A stretch of 40,752 bases of DNA from Candidatus Didemnitutus sp. (GCA_023701285.1 JAMPXH010000026.1:1-40752); one strand, 5' to 3'. Counted from the first letter of the stretch, positions 1 through 8,545 are shown. Numbers and translations are program-made. The notes: a model not told the origin generated them from the letters alone.

Positions 1-419
1 CGGAGGAGGCGCTCAAGTCCGTGCCGAAGGGCTATCGCGAAGGCTCGCTCGCCCTCGGGGCGACGAAGTTGCAGACGATCCTGAAGAACGTGGTGCCCTA
101 CGCACTGCCGGGCATTCTCACGTCCTCGGTCCTGTCGATCGCCCGCGTGGCGGGTGAGACCGCGCCGATCATGTTCACCGCCGCCTTCGTCGTGCGCGAC
201 GAGTTACCTTGGCAGGTGGCGAAGTGGAACGACTTCTTCTTCCAGGGCGTGATGGCGCTGCCCTACCACATCTACGTCGTCGCCTCGAAGATCCCGCAGA
301 ACGAATACACCCGCGACGTCCAATACGGCACGGCCTTCGTCTTCCTCTTCACCGTCGCGGCCATCGCCGCCACCTCCGTCATCCTCCGCGTGCGCCTGCG
401 GAAGAAATACAAATGGTAA
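1..419 (+). CDS. pstA: Phosphate ABC transporter permease PstA, C-terminal part (5' truncated by window)
   Basis: The open frame enters from the left window edge (first full codon at base 3) and ends with TAA at 417-419. PstA is one of the two inner-membrane permeases of the high-affinity phosphate importer PstSCAB. The visible part has the ABC-permease EAA loop ([16 protein letters not shown]), followed by a membrane segment with the GETAPI motif typical of PstA and a last hydrophobic helix before a basic tail (RLRKKYKW). The stop overlaps the pstB start (ATGGTAA), so translation is probably coupled. The upstream part of the gene, and any pstS, pstC or Pho box, lies outside the window. The identification is firm because pstB and phoU follow directly. 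Confidence 0.95.
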   Translation, partial: EEALKSVPKGYREGSLALGATKLQTILKNVVPYALPGILTSSVLSIARVAGETAPIMFTAAFVVRDELPWQVAKWNDFFFQGVMALPYHIYVVASKIPQNEYTRDVQYGTAFVFLFTVAAIAATSVILRVRLRKKYKW

Positions 420-1273
420 CCCCGTCTTCCTTCATGTCCGAGCCCACCGTCATCCCCGCCTCCGTCCGGTCCGCCGCGCTGGCCGGCGCGCCCGCGGCCC
501 AGCCCGCGCCCGCCGCCCGCTCGATCATCGAGATCGACGACGTCGATTTCTGCTACGGCGCGACGCAGGCCCTGCACGACATCACGCTCGCCATCGAGGA
601 GCGCAAGGTCACCGCCTTCATCGGCCCCTCCGGCTGCGGCAAGAGCACGCTCCTGCGCTGCCTCAACCGCATGAATGACCTCATCGACGGCGCCCGCATC
701 ACCACCGGACAGATCCGCGTCGACGGCGTCGACATCTACGATCTGCGCGTCGACGTCATCGAACTCCGCAAGCGCGTGGGCATGGTTTTCCAGAAGTCCA
801 ACCCCTTCCCGAAGTCGATCTACGAGAACATCACCTACGGGCTCCGCATCCAGGGTGTGAAGAGCAAGCCGCGCCTCGACGAGGTGGTGGAAAAGAGCCT
901 GCGCGGTGCTGCGCTCTGGGACGAGGTCAAGGACCGCCTGCACCAGAGCGCGCTTGGCCTCTCCGGCGGCCAGCAGCAGCGCCTCTGCATCGCCCGCGCC
1001 ATCGCCGTGGAGCCCGACATCATCCTGATGGACGAGCCCTGCTCCGCGCTCGACCCCATCGCCACCGCCAAGGTCGAGGAGCTCATCCACGAGTTGAAGG
1101 CCCGCTACACCATCGTCATCGTCACGCACAACATGCAGCAGGCCGCGCGCGTCTCGGACAAGACGGCTTTCTTTTACCTCGGGCGTCTAGTCGAATATGC
1201 CGAGACCCGCACGATCTTCATGAACCCCTCCAACCCGCAGACCGAGGCCTACGTCTCGGGCCGCTTCGGCTGA
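413..1273 (+). CDS. pstB: Phosphate ABC transporter ATP-binding protein PstB
   Basis: Cytoplasmic ATPase that powers phosphate import through PstC/PstA. Visible motifs are the Walker A loop GPSGCGKST, a Q-loop in [18 protein letters not shown], the ABC signature LSGGQQQR, Walker B IILMDEP with the D-loop SALDP, and the switch histidine in VTHNMQQA. The start at 413 overlaps the pstA stop and has GGAAG at 400-404, 8 nt upstream; an internal ATG at 434 is the alternative. The product is about 286 residues, slightly longer than the usual ~250-260 because of an Ala/Pro-rich N-terminal extension of about 35 residues before the IIEIDDVDF strand. The frame stays open upstream to 209, but that part is a shadow of pstA. 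Confidence 0.97.
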   Translation: MVTPSSFMSEPTVIPASVRSAALAGAPAAQPAPAARSIIEIDDVDFCYGATQALHDITLAIEERKVTAFIGPSGCGKSTLLRCLNRMNDLIDGARITTGQIRVDGVDIYDLRVDVIELRKRVGMVFQKSNPFPKSIYENITYGLRIQGVKSKPRLDEVVEKSLRGAALWDEVKDRLHQSALGLSGGQQQRLCIARAIAVEPDIILMDEPCSALDPIATAKVEELIHELKARYTIVIVTHNMQQAARVSDKTAFFYLGRLVEYAETRTIFMNPSNPQTEAYVSGRFG

Positions 1274-1283
1274 GACCTTCCCG

Positions 1284-1994
1284 ATGCCCCACATGAAACG
1301 ATTCTTCGACAACGAGCTGGAAGCCCTGCGCACCAAGCTGCTCCAGATGGGCGACCGCGCCATCGACCAGGTGCGCCTCGCCGTGCACTCGCTCACCGAA
1401 GCCGACCTCGCCCTCGCGGACCGCGTCATCCAAGCGGACGACGAGCTCGACAAGCTTGAGGTGCAGATCGACGACGAGGCCATCCGCTACATGACACTGC
1501 GCGGTCCGATCGCTTCGGAACTCCGGCTCGTCATCGTCGGCATGAAGGCATCGCATGACCTCGAGCGCGTGGGCGACGAGGCAACCAGCATCGCCCGCCG
1601 CGCCCGCAAGCTCGCCATCGAGCCCAAGCTCGAGCTCTACGCCGACATCCCGCGCATGGCGCACATCGCGCTGGAGATGCTGCGCGACGCCCTCGACTGC
1701 TTCGTGCACGAGGACGAGCAGAAGGCGCTCGCCGTCATCCGCCGCGACGCGGAGGTGGATAACATCAACCGCCTCGTTTATCGCCGGCTCACCAGCTACA
1801 TGATCGAGAACCCCGACACGATCGCGCGGGCGCTCGAGCTCATGTTCATCTCGAAGTCCGTCGAGCGCATCGCCGACCACGCCACCAACATCGCCGAGGA
1901 GATGATCTACCTCGCGAAGGGCAAGGACGTGCGGCACAACGAGTCGATCAAGCAGCCGCAGCCTCCCGCCGGGGACGCCACGGCCGAGAGCTGA
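1284..1994 (+). CDS. phoU: Phosphate signalling regulator PhoU
   Basis: This 236-residue protein begins 10 bp after pstB, the usual pst operon order. PhoU is a cytoplasmic metal-binding helical-bundle protein that restrains PstSCAB and the phosphate sensor kinase when phosphate is ample. The sequence shows two PhoU three-helix repeats: the first runs through DELDKLEVQIDDEAIRYM and the second through DAEVDNINRLVYRRL. It has the metal-binding acidic patterns typical of the family (HDLERVGDEATSI and VERIADHATNIAEEMIYL). The length matches the family. No phoR or phoB is present in the window. A strong GC hairpin follows the stop codon, between this gene and the convergent pit gene. Confidence 0.96.
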   Translation: MPHMKRFFDNELEALRTKLLQMGDRAIDQVRLAVHSLTEADLALADRVIQADDELDKLEVQIDDEAIRYMTLRGPIASELRLVIVGMKASHDLERVGDEATSIARRARKLAIEPKLELYADIPRMAHIALEMLRDALDCFVHEDEQKALAVIRRDAEVDNINRLVYRRLTSYMIENPDTIARALELMFISKSVERIADHATNIAEEMIYLAKGKDVRHNESIKQPQPPAGDATAES

Positions 1995-1998
1995 CGCA

Positions 1999-2018
1999 CG
2001 GCCCGGCTGGCCGGGCCG
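1999..2018. terminator. GC-rich hairpin between convergent phoU and pit
   Basis: A near-perfect inverted repeat, CGGCCCGGC at 1999-2007 and GCCGGGCCG at 2010-2018, lies between the stop codons of phoU (plus) and pit (minus). A realistic fold has 8 paired bases and a 4-base loop. There is no U-run on either side, so it is not a textbook intrinsic terminator. It could still separate the two convergent transcripts or protect their 3' ends. Confidence 0.45.
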
Positions 2019-2019
2019 C

Positions 2020-3087
2020 TTACTGGTAGCCGAGCGAGACGCAGGCCTTCTCGACAAAGTAGCCGATCAGGCCGCAGACGGGCAGGGTGAGCACCCAGGC
2101 CCAGATGATGCGTTCGACCACGCCCCATTTGACGGCGCCGAAGCGTTTCACCGCGCCGACGCCCATGATGGAGGTCGAAATCGCGTGGGTGGTGGAGAGC
2201 GGGATGCCAACAGTGGAGGCGCCGTGGATGATCAGGGCGGCAGTCGTCTCGGCGGCGAAACCGTGCACCGGCTGCAGTTTGACCATCTTATGGCCCATCG
2301 TGCGGATGATGCGCCAGCCGCCGCCGGCCGTGCCCGCGGCCATCACGACGGCGCAGGTGATCATGACCCAGCGCGGCACGGTGAATTCGGGGGTGTAGAG
2401 GAAGTGCGCCCAGTGCGGCAGATTCTCGAACACGCCCGCCTTCGTGCCCGTGAAGAGGGCGAGGGCGATGATGCCCATGGTTTTCTGGGCGTCGTTGGAG
2501 CCGTGGCTGAAGCCCATGAAGGAGGCGCTCACGATCTGCAGTTTGCCGAAGACGCTGTTCACCGTCCGCGGGGTGAAGCGGTGGATGAGCATCATGAGCA
2601 AAAACATCAGCACCGCACCGCCGATGAAGCCGATCAGCGGGGAAGTCAGCATCGGCGCGACGACCTTGGGCCAGAGGCCGACCGCCGCGCCCTTGGCGTC
2701 GACCGCCGACCAAGTCATGACGCTCCAGTCGCCCTTGGAGGAGGCCAGCGCGGCGCCGCAGAGGCCTCCGATGAGCGCGTGGCTCGAGCTGGAGGGCAGG
2801 CCGAGCCACCAAGTGATGAGGTTCCAGATGATCGCGCCCATCAGACCGGAGAAGATGGTGATCATCGTCACGTGGTTCGTGTCCACGAGGCCCTTGCCGA
2901 TGGTGGTGGCGACCGCGGTGCCCATGAGGGCGCCGACGAGGTTGAAGAAGGCCGCCAGCATGATCGCCTGGCGGGGCGTGAGGACCTTGGTGGAGACGAC
3001 GGTGGCGATGGCGTTCGCCGCGTCGTGGAACCCGTTGATGTATTCGAACACCAGCGCCGCCAGGAGGACGATCAGGAAGATGGTCAT
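2020..3087 (-). CDS. pit: Inorganic phosphate transporter, PiT family
   Basis: Low-affinity phosphate (metal-phosphate/H+ or Na+) carrier of the inner membrane, 355 residues. It has the two PiT (PHO4) signature repeats. The N-terminal copy holds GFHDAANAIATVVSTK and the C-terminal copy holds GFSHGSNDAQKTMGIIAL; both contain the conserved (H/S)xxND/AAN core. About ten hydrophobic segments are visible, with a GLPSSSSHALIGG motif in the first half and a related PLSTTHAISTSIMG motif in the second, as expected for an inverted-repeat fold. It lies 19 bp downstream of the DUF47 gene, a standard pairing, and points towards phoU. The family assignment is strong; ion coupling cannot be read from the sequence. 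Confidence 0.95.
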   Translation of the reverse strand: MTIFLIVLLAALVFEYINGFHDAANAIATVVSTKVLTPRQAIMLAAFFNLVGALMGTAVATTIGKGLVDTNHVTMITIFSGLMGAIIWNLITWWLGLPSSSSHALIGGLCGAALASSKGDWSVMTWSAVDAKGAAVGLWPKVVAPMLTSPLIGFIGGAVLMFLLMMLIHRFTPRTVNSVFGKLQIVSASFMGFSHGSNDAQKTMGIIALALFTGTKAGVFENLPHWAHFLYTPEFTVPRWVMITCAVVMAAGTAGGGWRIIRTMGHKMVKLQPVHGFAAETTAALIIHGASTVGIPLSTTHAISTSIMGVGAVKRFGAVKWGVVERIIWAWVLTLPVCGLIGYFVEKACVSLGYQ

Positions 3088-3106
3088 GACTCGGGCGGGC
3101 GGGGGT

Positions 3107-3742
3107 TCAGGAATACTTCAGCATGATTTGGAAGACGATCTGGCCGGCGTCGCGGGCGCGGTCGACGGCGGCTTCGACCAAGTCGTAAAGCTCCATCAGG
3201 ATGACCACTTCCTTCGCGTCGTAGGGGCCGTTGTAGAGGTCCTTGACGAGGGAGAGCATGACCTTGTCGGCTTCGCCCTCGGCGAATTGGAGCCGGGACT
3301 GGGCGTCGGTGATGCGGTTGATCTGGGTGCCCTTGCGCAGCTGGCGCACCATGAAATTGACCTGTTCGACGGCGTCCTCGAGCAGGACGACCTGACGCTG
3401 GAGGCTCTCGCGCGGCACGCGGGCCGGGCAGATGGTGAGACGCTCGACGATCTTCTCGACGGTCTTGGGGATGCGGTAGAGGGCGACCGAGAGGGCCTCG
3501 ATGTCCTCGCGCTCCAGCGGGGTGACGAAGGTCTTGCAGAGCTCCTCGGTGATTTGCTGGGTGATGCGCTTGTCCTTCCGGCGGGTCTGGACGATGTCGT
3601 GGATGTTCGAGGCCTGGCCCGAGTCCGATTGCGCGAGGATCTTGGCCAGCAGGCCGGCCGCCATTTTCGCCTCCTCCGCGCTGGCCTCCAGCAGATCGTA
3701 GAACTTCTCTTCTTTGCCGAGCAGCTTCTTGAGCGAAATCAT
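3107..3742 (-). CDS. DUF47/PhoU-like Pit accessory protein
   Basis: A 211-residue, mostly helical cytoplasmic protein of the DUF47 family (distantly PhoU-like, sometimes called Pit accessory protein). Family-typical segments are FYDLLEASAEEAKMAAGLL near the N terminus, a charged centre with HDIVQTRRKDKRITQQI, and the C-terminal VILMELYDLVEAAVDRARD. It is the first gene of a two-gene minus-strand unit with pit. Members of this family are thought to modulate their partner Pit carrier; that role here is inferred from adjacency. Together with phoU (1284-1994), the region carries two PhoU-superfamily proteins, one per transporter. Confidence 0.9.
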   Translation of the reverse strand: MISLKKLLGKEEKFYDLLEASAEEAKMAAGLLAKILAQSDSGQASNIHDIVQTRRKDKRITQQITEELCKTFVTPLEREDIEALSVALYRIPKTVEKIVERLTICPARVPRESLQRQVVLLEDAVEQVNFMVRQLRKGTQINRITDAQSRLQFAEGEADKVMLSLVKDLYNGPYDAKEVVILMELYDLVEAAVDRARDAGQIVFQIMLKYS

Positions 3743-3852
3743 ACCCGTTCAGCCGAATACCTCGGGGCGGCGGAAGCGAGGCGAATTTTACATTGGTTAC
3801 GGCATCAATTTTTACGCCGCGAGACGCCATGCGCGCCTTTCGCTCTCAAAAA

Positions 3853-3930
3853 TGGGGCGGCCAACGGGACTCGAACCCGCGACCCCAAGATCCACAATCT
3901 TGTGCTCTAACCAACTGAGCTATGACCGCC
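3853..3930 (-). tRNA. tRNA-His (anticodon GTG), CCA encoded
   Basis: The minus strand folds into a full cloverleaf. The acceptor stem includes the extra G(-1), which pairs with C73, a hallmark of tRNA-His. The D arm is GCTC/GAGC. The anticodon arm is CAAGA-TTGTGGA-TCTTG with anticodon GTG. The variable loop has five bases and the T arm is GCGGG-TTCGAGT-CCCGT. The 3' CCA is encoded. The total is 78 bases including G(-1). It lies upstream of the DUF47-pit pair on the same strand. Confidence 0.97.
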
Positions 3931-4045
3931 GTGAGGAAGGGCCGAAAATCCAGAGTCAGCCCGCGCTGTCAACCTCTTCTTCGGTCCGGGGCGGCGCCGG
4001 GTATTTGCTTTCGCGGCGGCGCCTCGAGGGATATGAGCTAAGTCC

Positions 4046-4831
4046 ATGGCGCGGATTCGTCTGCTCACCTACAACATCGCGCATGCCCGCGGTCTCGGGT
4101 TGCACCAGACGCTGCGCACGCGCACGCGCATCCGCCATCAGTTGCTGCGCATCGCGCATCTCATCCACCGGCTGGACGCGGACGTGGTGGCCTTGCAGGA
4201 AATCGACGAGAATTCCCTCTGGAACGGCAGCTTCGACCACCTGGCCTACCTGCGCGACCACACCGGCCTGCCGCACGCCGTGCACGGGGTGAACAACCGC
4301 CTCGCCGGCCGCATCCACCTGAATTACGGCAATGCCGTCCTCTCGCGCTACCCGATCGTGCACCAGCAGAATGTCTCCTTCGGCAAGCGCCTGCTGGGCG
4401 AGAAAGGCATGCTCTTCACCGAAGTGGAGACCCCCGCGGGCCTCCTCCCGCTCGTGAATGTCCACATGCACCACAGCTCCCGCCCATCCCGGCTGCGGCA
4501 GGCGGAGCATCTCATGGCGTTCTTGGATGAGCAGCGGGCCGCGCGCGCCGCGCACTGGGCGGCCGGGCCGATCGTGTGCGGCGACCTCAACAATCCCTCC
4601 CACACCCCCGATGCCACGGCGATGCTGCTCGGCTATTTCGAGCAGTTCGACAACTACACGCTCATCCCCAAGGGCCAGGGCGGCCGGGCGCAGCACACCT
4701 TCCCGTCGTTCTTCCCGCGCCGCGCGCTCGACTACGTTTATCTGCCCAGCGGCTGCCAGCGCATCGAAGTGACGGTCGTGCGCAGCTACCTCTCGGACCA
4801 CCGGCCCGTGCTGGTCGAGTTTCACCTCTGA
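4046..4831 (+). CDS. Endonuclease/exonuclease/phosphatase (EEP) family protein
   Basis: A 261-residue protein of the EEP (DNase I-like) fold. Motifs in order are LLTYNIAHARG (conserved Asn), the metal-binding Glu in VALQEIDEN, NYGNAVLSRYPI, HMHHSSRPSRLRQAEHLMAF, the catalytic Asp/Asn motif CGDLNNPSH, RALDYVYLP, and the C-terminal catalytic His in YLSDHRPVLVEF. No signal peptide is seen, so it is probably cytoplasmic. Members hydrolyse phosphodiester or phosphomonoester bonds in nucleic acids, phosphoinositides or sphingolipids; the substrate cannot be told from the sequence. The start is the ATG at 4046, since MARIRLLTYNIAH begins directly with the first core strand. Confidence 0.88.
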   Translation: MARIRLLTYNIAHARGLGLHQTLRTRTRIRHQLLRIAHLIHRLDADVVALQEIDENSLWNGSFDHLAYLRDHTGLPHAVHGVNNRLAGRIHLNYGNAVLSRYPIVHQQNVSFGKRLLGEKGMLFTEVETPAGLLPLVNVHMHHSSRPSRLRQAEHLMAFLDEQRAARAAHWAAGPIVCGDLNNPSHTPDATAMLLGYFEQFDNYTLIPKGQGGRAQHTFPSFFPRRALDYVYLPSGCQRIEVTVVRSYLSDHRPVLVEFHL

Positions 4832-4889
4832 AATTCTGACACAATTCCGCGTTGGCGAACGGGTGCGCCTGTGTTCTCGTGGCCATTCC

Positions 4890-5687
4890 ATGGATCGTCT
4901 CGCCCACGCCTTCGCCTCCGCCCGCGCCCAGCAGCGCGCGGCGTTCGTGGCCTACCTCTGTGCCGGCGATCCGGATTTCGACACCTCCGTCGCCGTCTGC
5001 CGCGCCGTGATCCAGGCCGGCATCGACGTGCTGGAACTCGGCGTGCCGTTCTCCGATCCGCTGGCCGATGGCCTCACCAACCAGCTCGCCGCCCAGCGCG
5101 CCCTCGCGAGCGGCATGACGACCGCCCGCGTGCTCGAACTCGTGCGTCAGGTCCGCGCGACGACCGAGGTGCCCATCGTGTTCTACACCTACTACAACTT
5201 GGTGTTCGCCAACGGCGTGGACGAATCCGTCCGGGCCGCCCGCGCCGCCGGAGTGGATGGCATGCTCGTGCTCGACCTGCCTCCGGAGGAAGGCGCGGAA
5301 TTCGCCGCCGCCTGCGCGCGCCACGGCATGAAGACCGTGATGATCGTGGCGCCCACGACGCCCGACGCCCGCCTGCCCAGGATCTGCGCGGCCACCACCG
5401 GCTTCATCTATTACGTGTCGCGCGAAGGCGTGACCGGCGAACGCGCCGAGATGGCCGGCGGCATCCCCGAGGCCGTCGCCCGCATCAAGGCCCACACGCC
5501 GTTGCCGGTCGCGGTCGGCTTCGGCATCTCCACGCCCGCGCAGGTGCGCAGCGTCGGCGGCGCCGCGGACGGCGTGGTCGTCGGCAGCGCCCTCGTCAAC
5601 GTCATCAAGGCCCATCTCGACAACCCCGCCCGCATCGCCCCGGCCTTGCAGGCCAAGGCCGCCGAACTCGTCGCGGGGCTGCGTTGA
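4890..5687 (+). CDS. trpA: Tryptophan synthase alpha chain
   Basis: The alpha subunit cleaves indole-3-glycerol phosphate to indole and glyceraldehyde 3-phosphate and passes indole to TrpB. The 265-residue length is typical. The catalytic Glu49 lies in LELGVPFSDP and Asp60 in DPLADG, with the same numbering as the Salmonella enzyme. The usual Pro after ADG is Leu here (ADGLTNQ). The phosphate-binding region (GFIYYVSREGVTG, VGFGISTPAQV, GSALV) is intact. The start at 4890 gives the family N terminus; the open frame runs back to 4863 without a family match. No other trp gene is nearby. Two bases separate its stop from the diguanylate cyclase start at 5690. Confidence 0.95.
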   Translation: MDRLAHAFASARAQQRAAFVAYLCAGDPDFDTSVAVCRAVIQAGIDVLELGVPFSDPLADGLTNQLAAQRALASGMTTARVLELVRQVRATTEVPIVFYTYYNLVFANGVDESVRAARAAGVDGMLVLDLPPEEGAEFAAACARHGMKTVMIVAPTTPDARLPRICAATTGFIYYVSREGVTGERAEMAGGIPEAVARIKAHTPLPVAVGFGISTPAQVRSVGGAADGVVVGSALVNVIKAHLDNPARIAPALQAKAAELVAGLR

Positions 5688-5689
5688 CC

Positions 5690-6613
5690 ATGCCGAATTC
5701 CCAGCCCACGCGCATCCTCCTGATCGACGACGATCGCCTCCAGCATCACCTGATGCAGGGCTTCGTCGGACGTTTCCGTGGCGGCCCGTGGACGCTCGAC
5801 ACCGCGTCCGACTACACGACTGGCCTGAAGAAACTGCTCTCCGGCAAATACCAGGTCTGCGTGCTCGACTACCGGCTTGGCGACCGCGACGGCTTGGAAC
5901 TGCTCCGCGAGGCCCGCGCCGCCGATTCCACCACGCCGGTCGTCTTCCTGACGGCCGAGGCGAGCGAGGAGATCGACGAGGCCGCGATGGACGCCGGTGC
6001 GATGGATTACCTCGTCAAGAGCGAGCTCACGCCGCGCATCATCGAGCACTCCATCCGCTACGCGCGCAAACTCGGCAACACCCTCGAGCAGCTCAAGCGC
6101 CTCGCCACGCGCGACGGGCTCACCGGCCAGCTCAACCGCCGCGAGTTCGAGCGCATCCTCCACGAGGAATGGCAGCGCAGCGTGCGCTTCAACCACTCCT
6201 TCGCGCTCGTGCTCGCCGACATCGACCACTTCAAGCGCATCAACGACACACACGGCCACCAGGTCGGCGACGAGGTGCTGAAGCACGTCGCCAGCCTGCT
6301 CGGCGGCCAGTTGCGCACCGTCGACCGCCTCGCGCGCTACGGCGGCGAGGAATTCGCCATCGTGATGGTGGAGACGGATCGCAAGCAGGCCGTCGAGGCG
6401 ATGGAGCGTTTGTTCGCCTTGCTGGCCGAGACACCCTGCCAGATCAGCCCGACGCTCGCGTTGAGCGTGACCCTCAGCGCCGGCGTGGCCGAGATGCCGC
6501 ACGATGCGGCCTCGCCTTCGGAGCTGGTCGCCGCGGCCGACGAGGCGCTCTACGCCGCCAAGAAAGCCGGCCGCAACCGCGTCTTCACCGCGAAGCGCGC
6601 GCGGAAGGAATAG
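5690..6613 (+). CDS. Response regulator with GGDEF output (diguanylate cyclase)
   Basis: This 307-residue protein joins an N-terminal receiver domain (acidic pocket IDDD, phosphoacceptor Asp in VLDYRLGD, conserved Thr in FLTAEA, Lys in YLVKSE) to a C-terminal GGDEF domain. The active-site motif is GGEEF, so the cyclase should be active and make c-di-GMP from two GTP. An RTVD motif five residues before it matches the inhibitory product-binding I-site (RxxD). DGLTGQLNRREFE marks the domain start and DHFKRINDTHGHQVGDEVL holds the metal and GTP residues. The cognate histidine kinase is not adjacent. The gene starts two bases after the trpA stop and overlaps the convergent kinase gene at its end by 29 bp. 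Confidence 0.95.
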   Translation: MPNSQPTRILLIDDDRLQHHLMQGFVGRFRGGPWTLDTASDYTTGLKKLLSGKYQVCVLDYRLGDRDGLELLREARAADSTTPVVFLTAEASEEIDEAAMDAGAMDYLVKSELTPRIIEHSIRYARKLGNTLEQLKRLATRDGLTGQLNRREFERILHEEWQRSVRFNHSFALVLADIDHFKRINDTHGHQVGDEVLKHVASLLGGQLRTVDRLARYGGEEFAIVMVETDRKQAVEAMERLFALLAETPCQISPTLALSVTLSAGVAEMPHDAASPSELVAAADEALYAAKKAGRNRVFTAKRARKE

Positions 6614-7490
6614 CCGGTCGCGGCACCATCACGCGCAGGCTGCGCGGCAGCACGGAGATTTCCAACCGCGAGGTCTCCGCCCGCGGTTCGCCATCGGTGT
6701 GAATCCAGCCGGGTTGCGGGCGCTCGAGGACGAAGTGCGTGCCTTGGCGCCGCACCACGCCCCGCCCGCGGTCGAAGGAGCGCAACGCGAGCCGGCCGAC
6801 GAGGCCGAGCGCGGCGAACACGCCGACTTGCGGCACGGCGATGAGGTCGAGCTGGCCGTCGTCCACCCGCGCGCCCGGCGCGATCACCGCGTCGTTGCCG
6901 TATTGATCGGAGTTCAGCACCGCGAGGGTGAAGGCCTCGAGTTCGGTGCGTCCGGTGCCGTCCGTCAGGGTCACGCGTTCGGCCCGGTGAGAAAAGAATG
7001 CCGGCACGCCGACCCGCACGTAGCCTGCGAGGCCGCGGGACGTCAGCCGGCTGAACCGCACGGCGATGTCCGCCTCGAAGCCGAGGCCCATGGCGTTGAA
7101 GAAGGGGTTGCTGTTCACGCGGCCGGTGTCGATCGCGCGCACGCAGCCCTCGCTGAGCGTGCGAAATGCGCCCCGGCCTGCGCCGGGGATGCCGAGGTGC
7201 CGGCCAAGGCCGTTGCCGGAGCCGCAGGGGATGAGCCCGAAGGTGGCGGGCGTGTTCACCAGCGCGGTGGCGACCTCGTTCATCGTGCCATCGCCGCCGA
7301 TGGCGACGACCAGCTCGCACCCCTCGTCCACGGCGCGGCGGGCGAGCTCGGTGGCGTGGCGCGGGCGCTCGGTCGACACGACCGTGCCGTCCCAGCCGCA
7401 GTGGGCGATGAACTCCGCGGCGCGTTCGCGCAGCGAAGGATCGCGGCGGTTGCGGCCGGAGTGGGGGTTGAAGATGAACCGGACTTTCAC
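6585..7490 (-). CDS. Diacylglycerol/lipid kinase family protein (DagK/YegS-like)
   Basis: A cytoplasmic or membrane-associated kinase of the DAGK catalytic family, about 301 residues. Visible are the N-terminal strand FIFNPHSGR, the nucleotide-binding glycine motif VAIGGDGTMNEV, the second motif LIPCGSGNGLGRHLG, and NPFFNAMGLGFEADI. The C-terminal beta-rich half has DDGQLDLIAVP and WIHTDGEPR, as in DagK/YegS. It would phosphorylate diacylglycerol or a related lipid; the substrate is unknown. No ATG fits the frame; the GTG at 7490-7488 is the most reasonable start because the domain begins within five residues. The stop (TGA, 6587-6585) lies inside the 3' end of the GGDEF gene. It is divergent from miaA, with an 87 bp gap between them. 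Confidence 0.88.
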   Translation of the reverse strand: MKVRFIFNPHSGRNRRDPSLRERAAEFIAHCGWDGTVVSTERPRHATELARRAVDEGCELVVAIGGDGTMNEVATALVNTPATFGLIPCGSGNGLGRHLGIPGAGRGAFRTLSEGCVRAIDTGRVNSNPFFNAMGLGFEADIAVRFSRLTSRGLAGYVRVGVPAFFSHRAERVTLTDGTGRTELEAFTLAVLNSDQYGNDAVIAPGARVDDGQLDLIAVPQVGVFAALGLVGRLALRSFDRGRGVVRRQGTHFVLERPQPGWIHTDGEPRAETSRLEISVLPRSLRVMVPRPAIPSARASR

Positions 7491-7531
7491 GCGGACGGAG
7501 ACAGTCCATCCAAGACTCGCCGCGAGGCGAC

Positions 7532-7547
7532 GCAAAAGGAGTTTTGC
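7532..7547. repeat. Short inverted repeat in the miaA leader
   Basis: GCAAAA at 7532-7537 and TTTTGC at 7542-7547 flank GGAG. The repeat lies in the 87 bp divergent gap between the lipid kinase gene and miaA. AGGAG sits inside the loop region, 15 nt before an in-frame GTG at 7557. That GTG is a possible alternative miaA start, and the hairpin could then affect ribosome access. Function is unproven. Confidence 0.4.
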
Positions 7548-7577
7548 AACGATCAGGTGCCGCGCTTCGATGACGGC

Positions 7578-8486
7578 ATGTCGCGGGTCATCCACGTCCT
7601 CACGGGTTGCACGGCGGTCGGCAAGACCGAGCTGGCCCTGCGCTGGGCGGAGGCGAACGCGGCGGAGATCGTCTCCTGCGATTCGCTGCTGTTCTACCGC
7701 GGGATGGATCTCGGCACCGCCAAACCCACGCGCGCGGAGCTGGCGCGCGTGCCGCACCACCTGATCGACGTCTGCGCCGTCGATGAGCCGATGGATGTCG
7801 CGCGCTATGCCGAGCAGGCCCGCGCCGCGGTGGACGACATCGCCCGGCGCGGGCGCGCCGTGCTCGTGACCGGCGGCAGCGGTTTCTATCTCAAGGCTTT
7901 CCTCGGTCCCGTGGTCGACGACGTGGCCGTGCCCGAGGCGCTGCGCGACGAGATCCGCGCGCGTTTGGACGCTGAAGGACTGGCGCCGTTGGTGGAGGAA
8001 TTGCGCCGGCTGAACCCGGAGGGACTCGGCGCGCTGGACGTGCAGAATCCCCGGCGCGTCACGCGGGCCTTGGAGCGTTGCCGGGCGGCCGGGCGCACCT
8101 TGGCGGAATTGCAGCGGGAATTCGCCGCGCGGCCCGGGCCTTTCGCGGATTGTGACGTGCGGCTCTGCGAACTGGTGCGCGAGCGCGACGACTTGGAGCG
8201 GCGCATCGTGATGCGCGTGGAGCAGATGTTGCGCGATGGCCTCGTGGCGGAGGTGCGGCGGCTGCTCGATGCGGGATTGTTGCGAAATCCGAGCGCAGCC
8301 AAGGCCATCGGTTACCGCGAGACGGTCGATTGCCTCGCGGGGCGACTGGCGGAAAGCGAGCTGGCCGCGACCATCGCGCGCAACACCCGCGCCTTGGTGA
8401 AGAAGCAGCGCACGTGGTTCAAGACGCAGCTGCCGGAGCACCGCACGGTCGCGGCCGCGACGGCACGGCCGCAGGATCTGTTCTGA
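7578..8486 (+). CDS. miaA: tRNA dimethylallyltransferase MiaA
   Basis: MiaA transfers a dimethylallyl group from dimethylallyl diphosphate to N6 of A37 in tRNAs that read UNN codons. The 302-residue length is normal. The N terminus has the P-loop TGCTAVGKTELA, followed by VSCDSLLFYRGMDLGTAKP (catalytic Asp of the DSxxxYxxMDIGTAKP motif), the PHHLIDV motif, and VTGGSGFYLKAFLGP. The C-terminal part has AAKAIGYRE, contacting the tRNA. The start at 7578 gives the typical N terminus MSRVIHVLTG; the long upstream open frame is a shadow of the lipid kinase gene. GTG 7557 is a less likely start. Confidence 0.95.
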   Translation: MSRVIHVLTGCTAVGKTELALRWAEANAAEIVSCDSLLFYRGMDLGTAKPTRAELARVPHHLIDVCAVDEPMDVARYAEQARAAVDDIARRGRAVLVTGGSGFYLKAFLGPVVDDVAVPEALRDEIRARLDAEGLAPLVEELRRLNPEGLGALDVQNPRRVTRALERCRAAGRTLAELQREFAARPGPFADCDVRLCELVRERDDLERRIVMRVEQMLRDGLVAEVRRLLDAGLLRNPSAAKAIGYRETVDCLAGRLAESELAATIARNTRALVKKQRTWFKTQLPEHRTVAAATARPQDLF

Positions 8487-8545
8487 AGCTCAGCCGGGCT
8501 CATGCCGTTGGACGCGATTCCCGACTGATGAGCTCCTGACCATGG

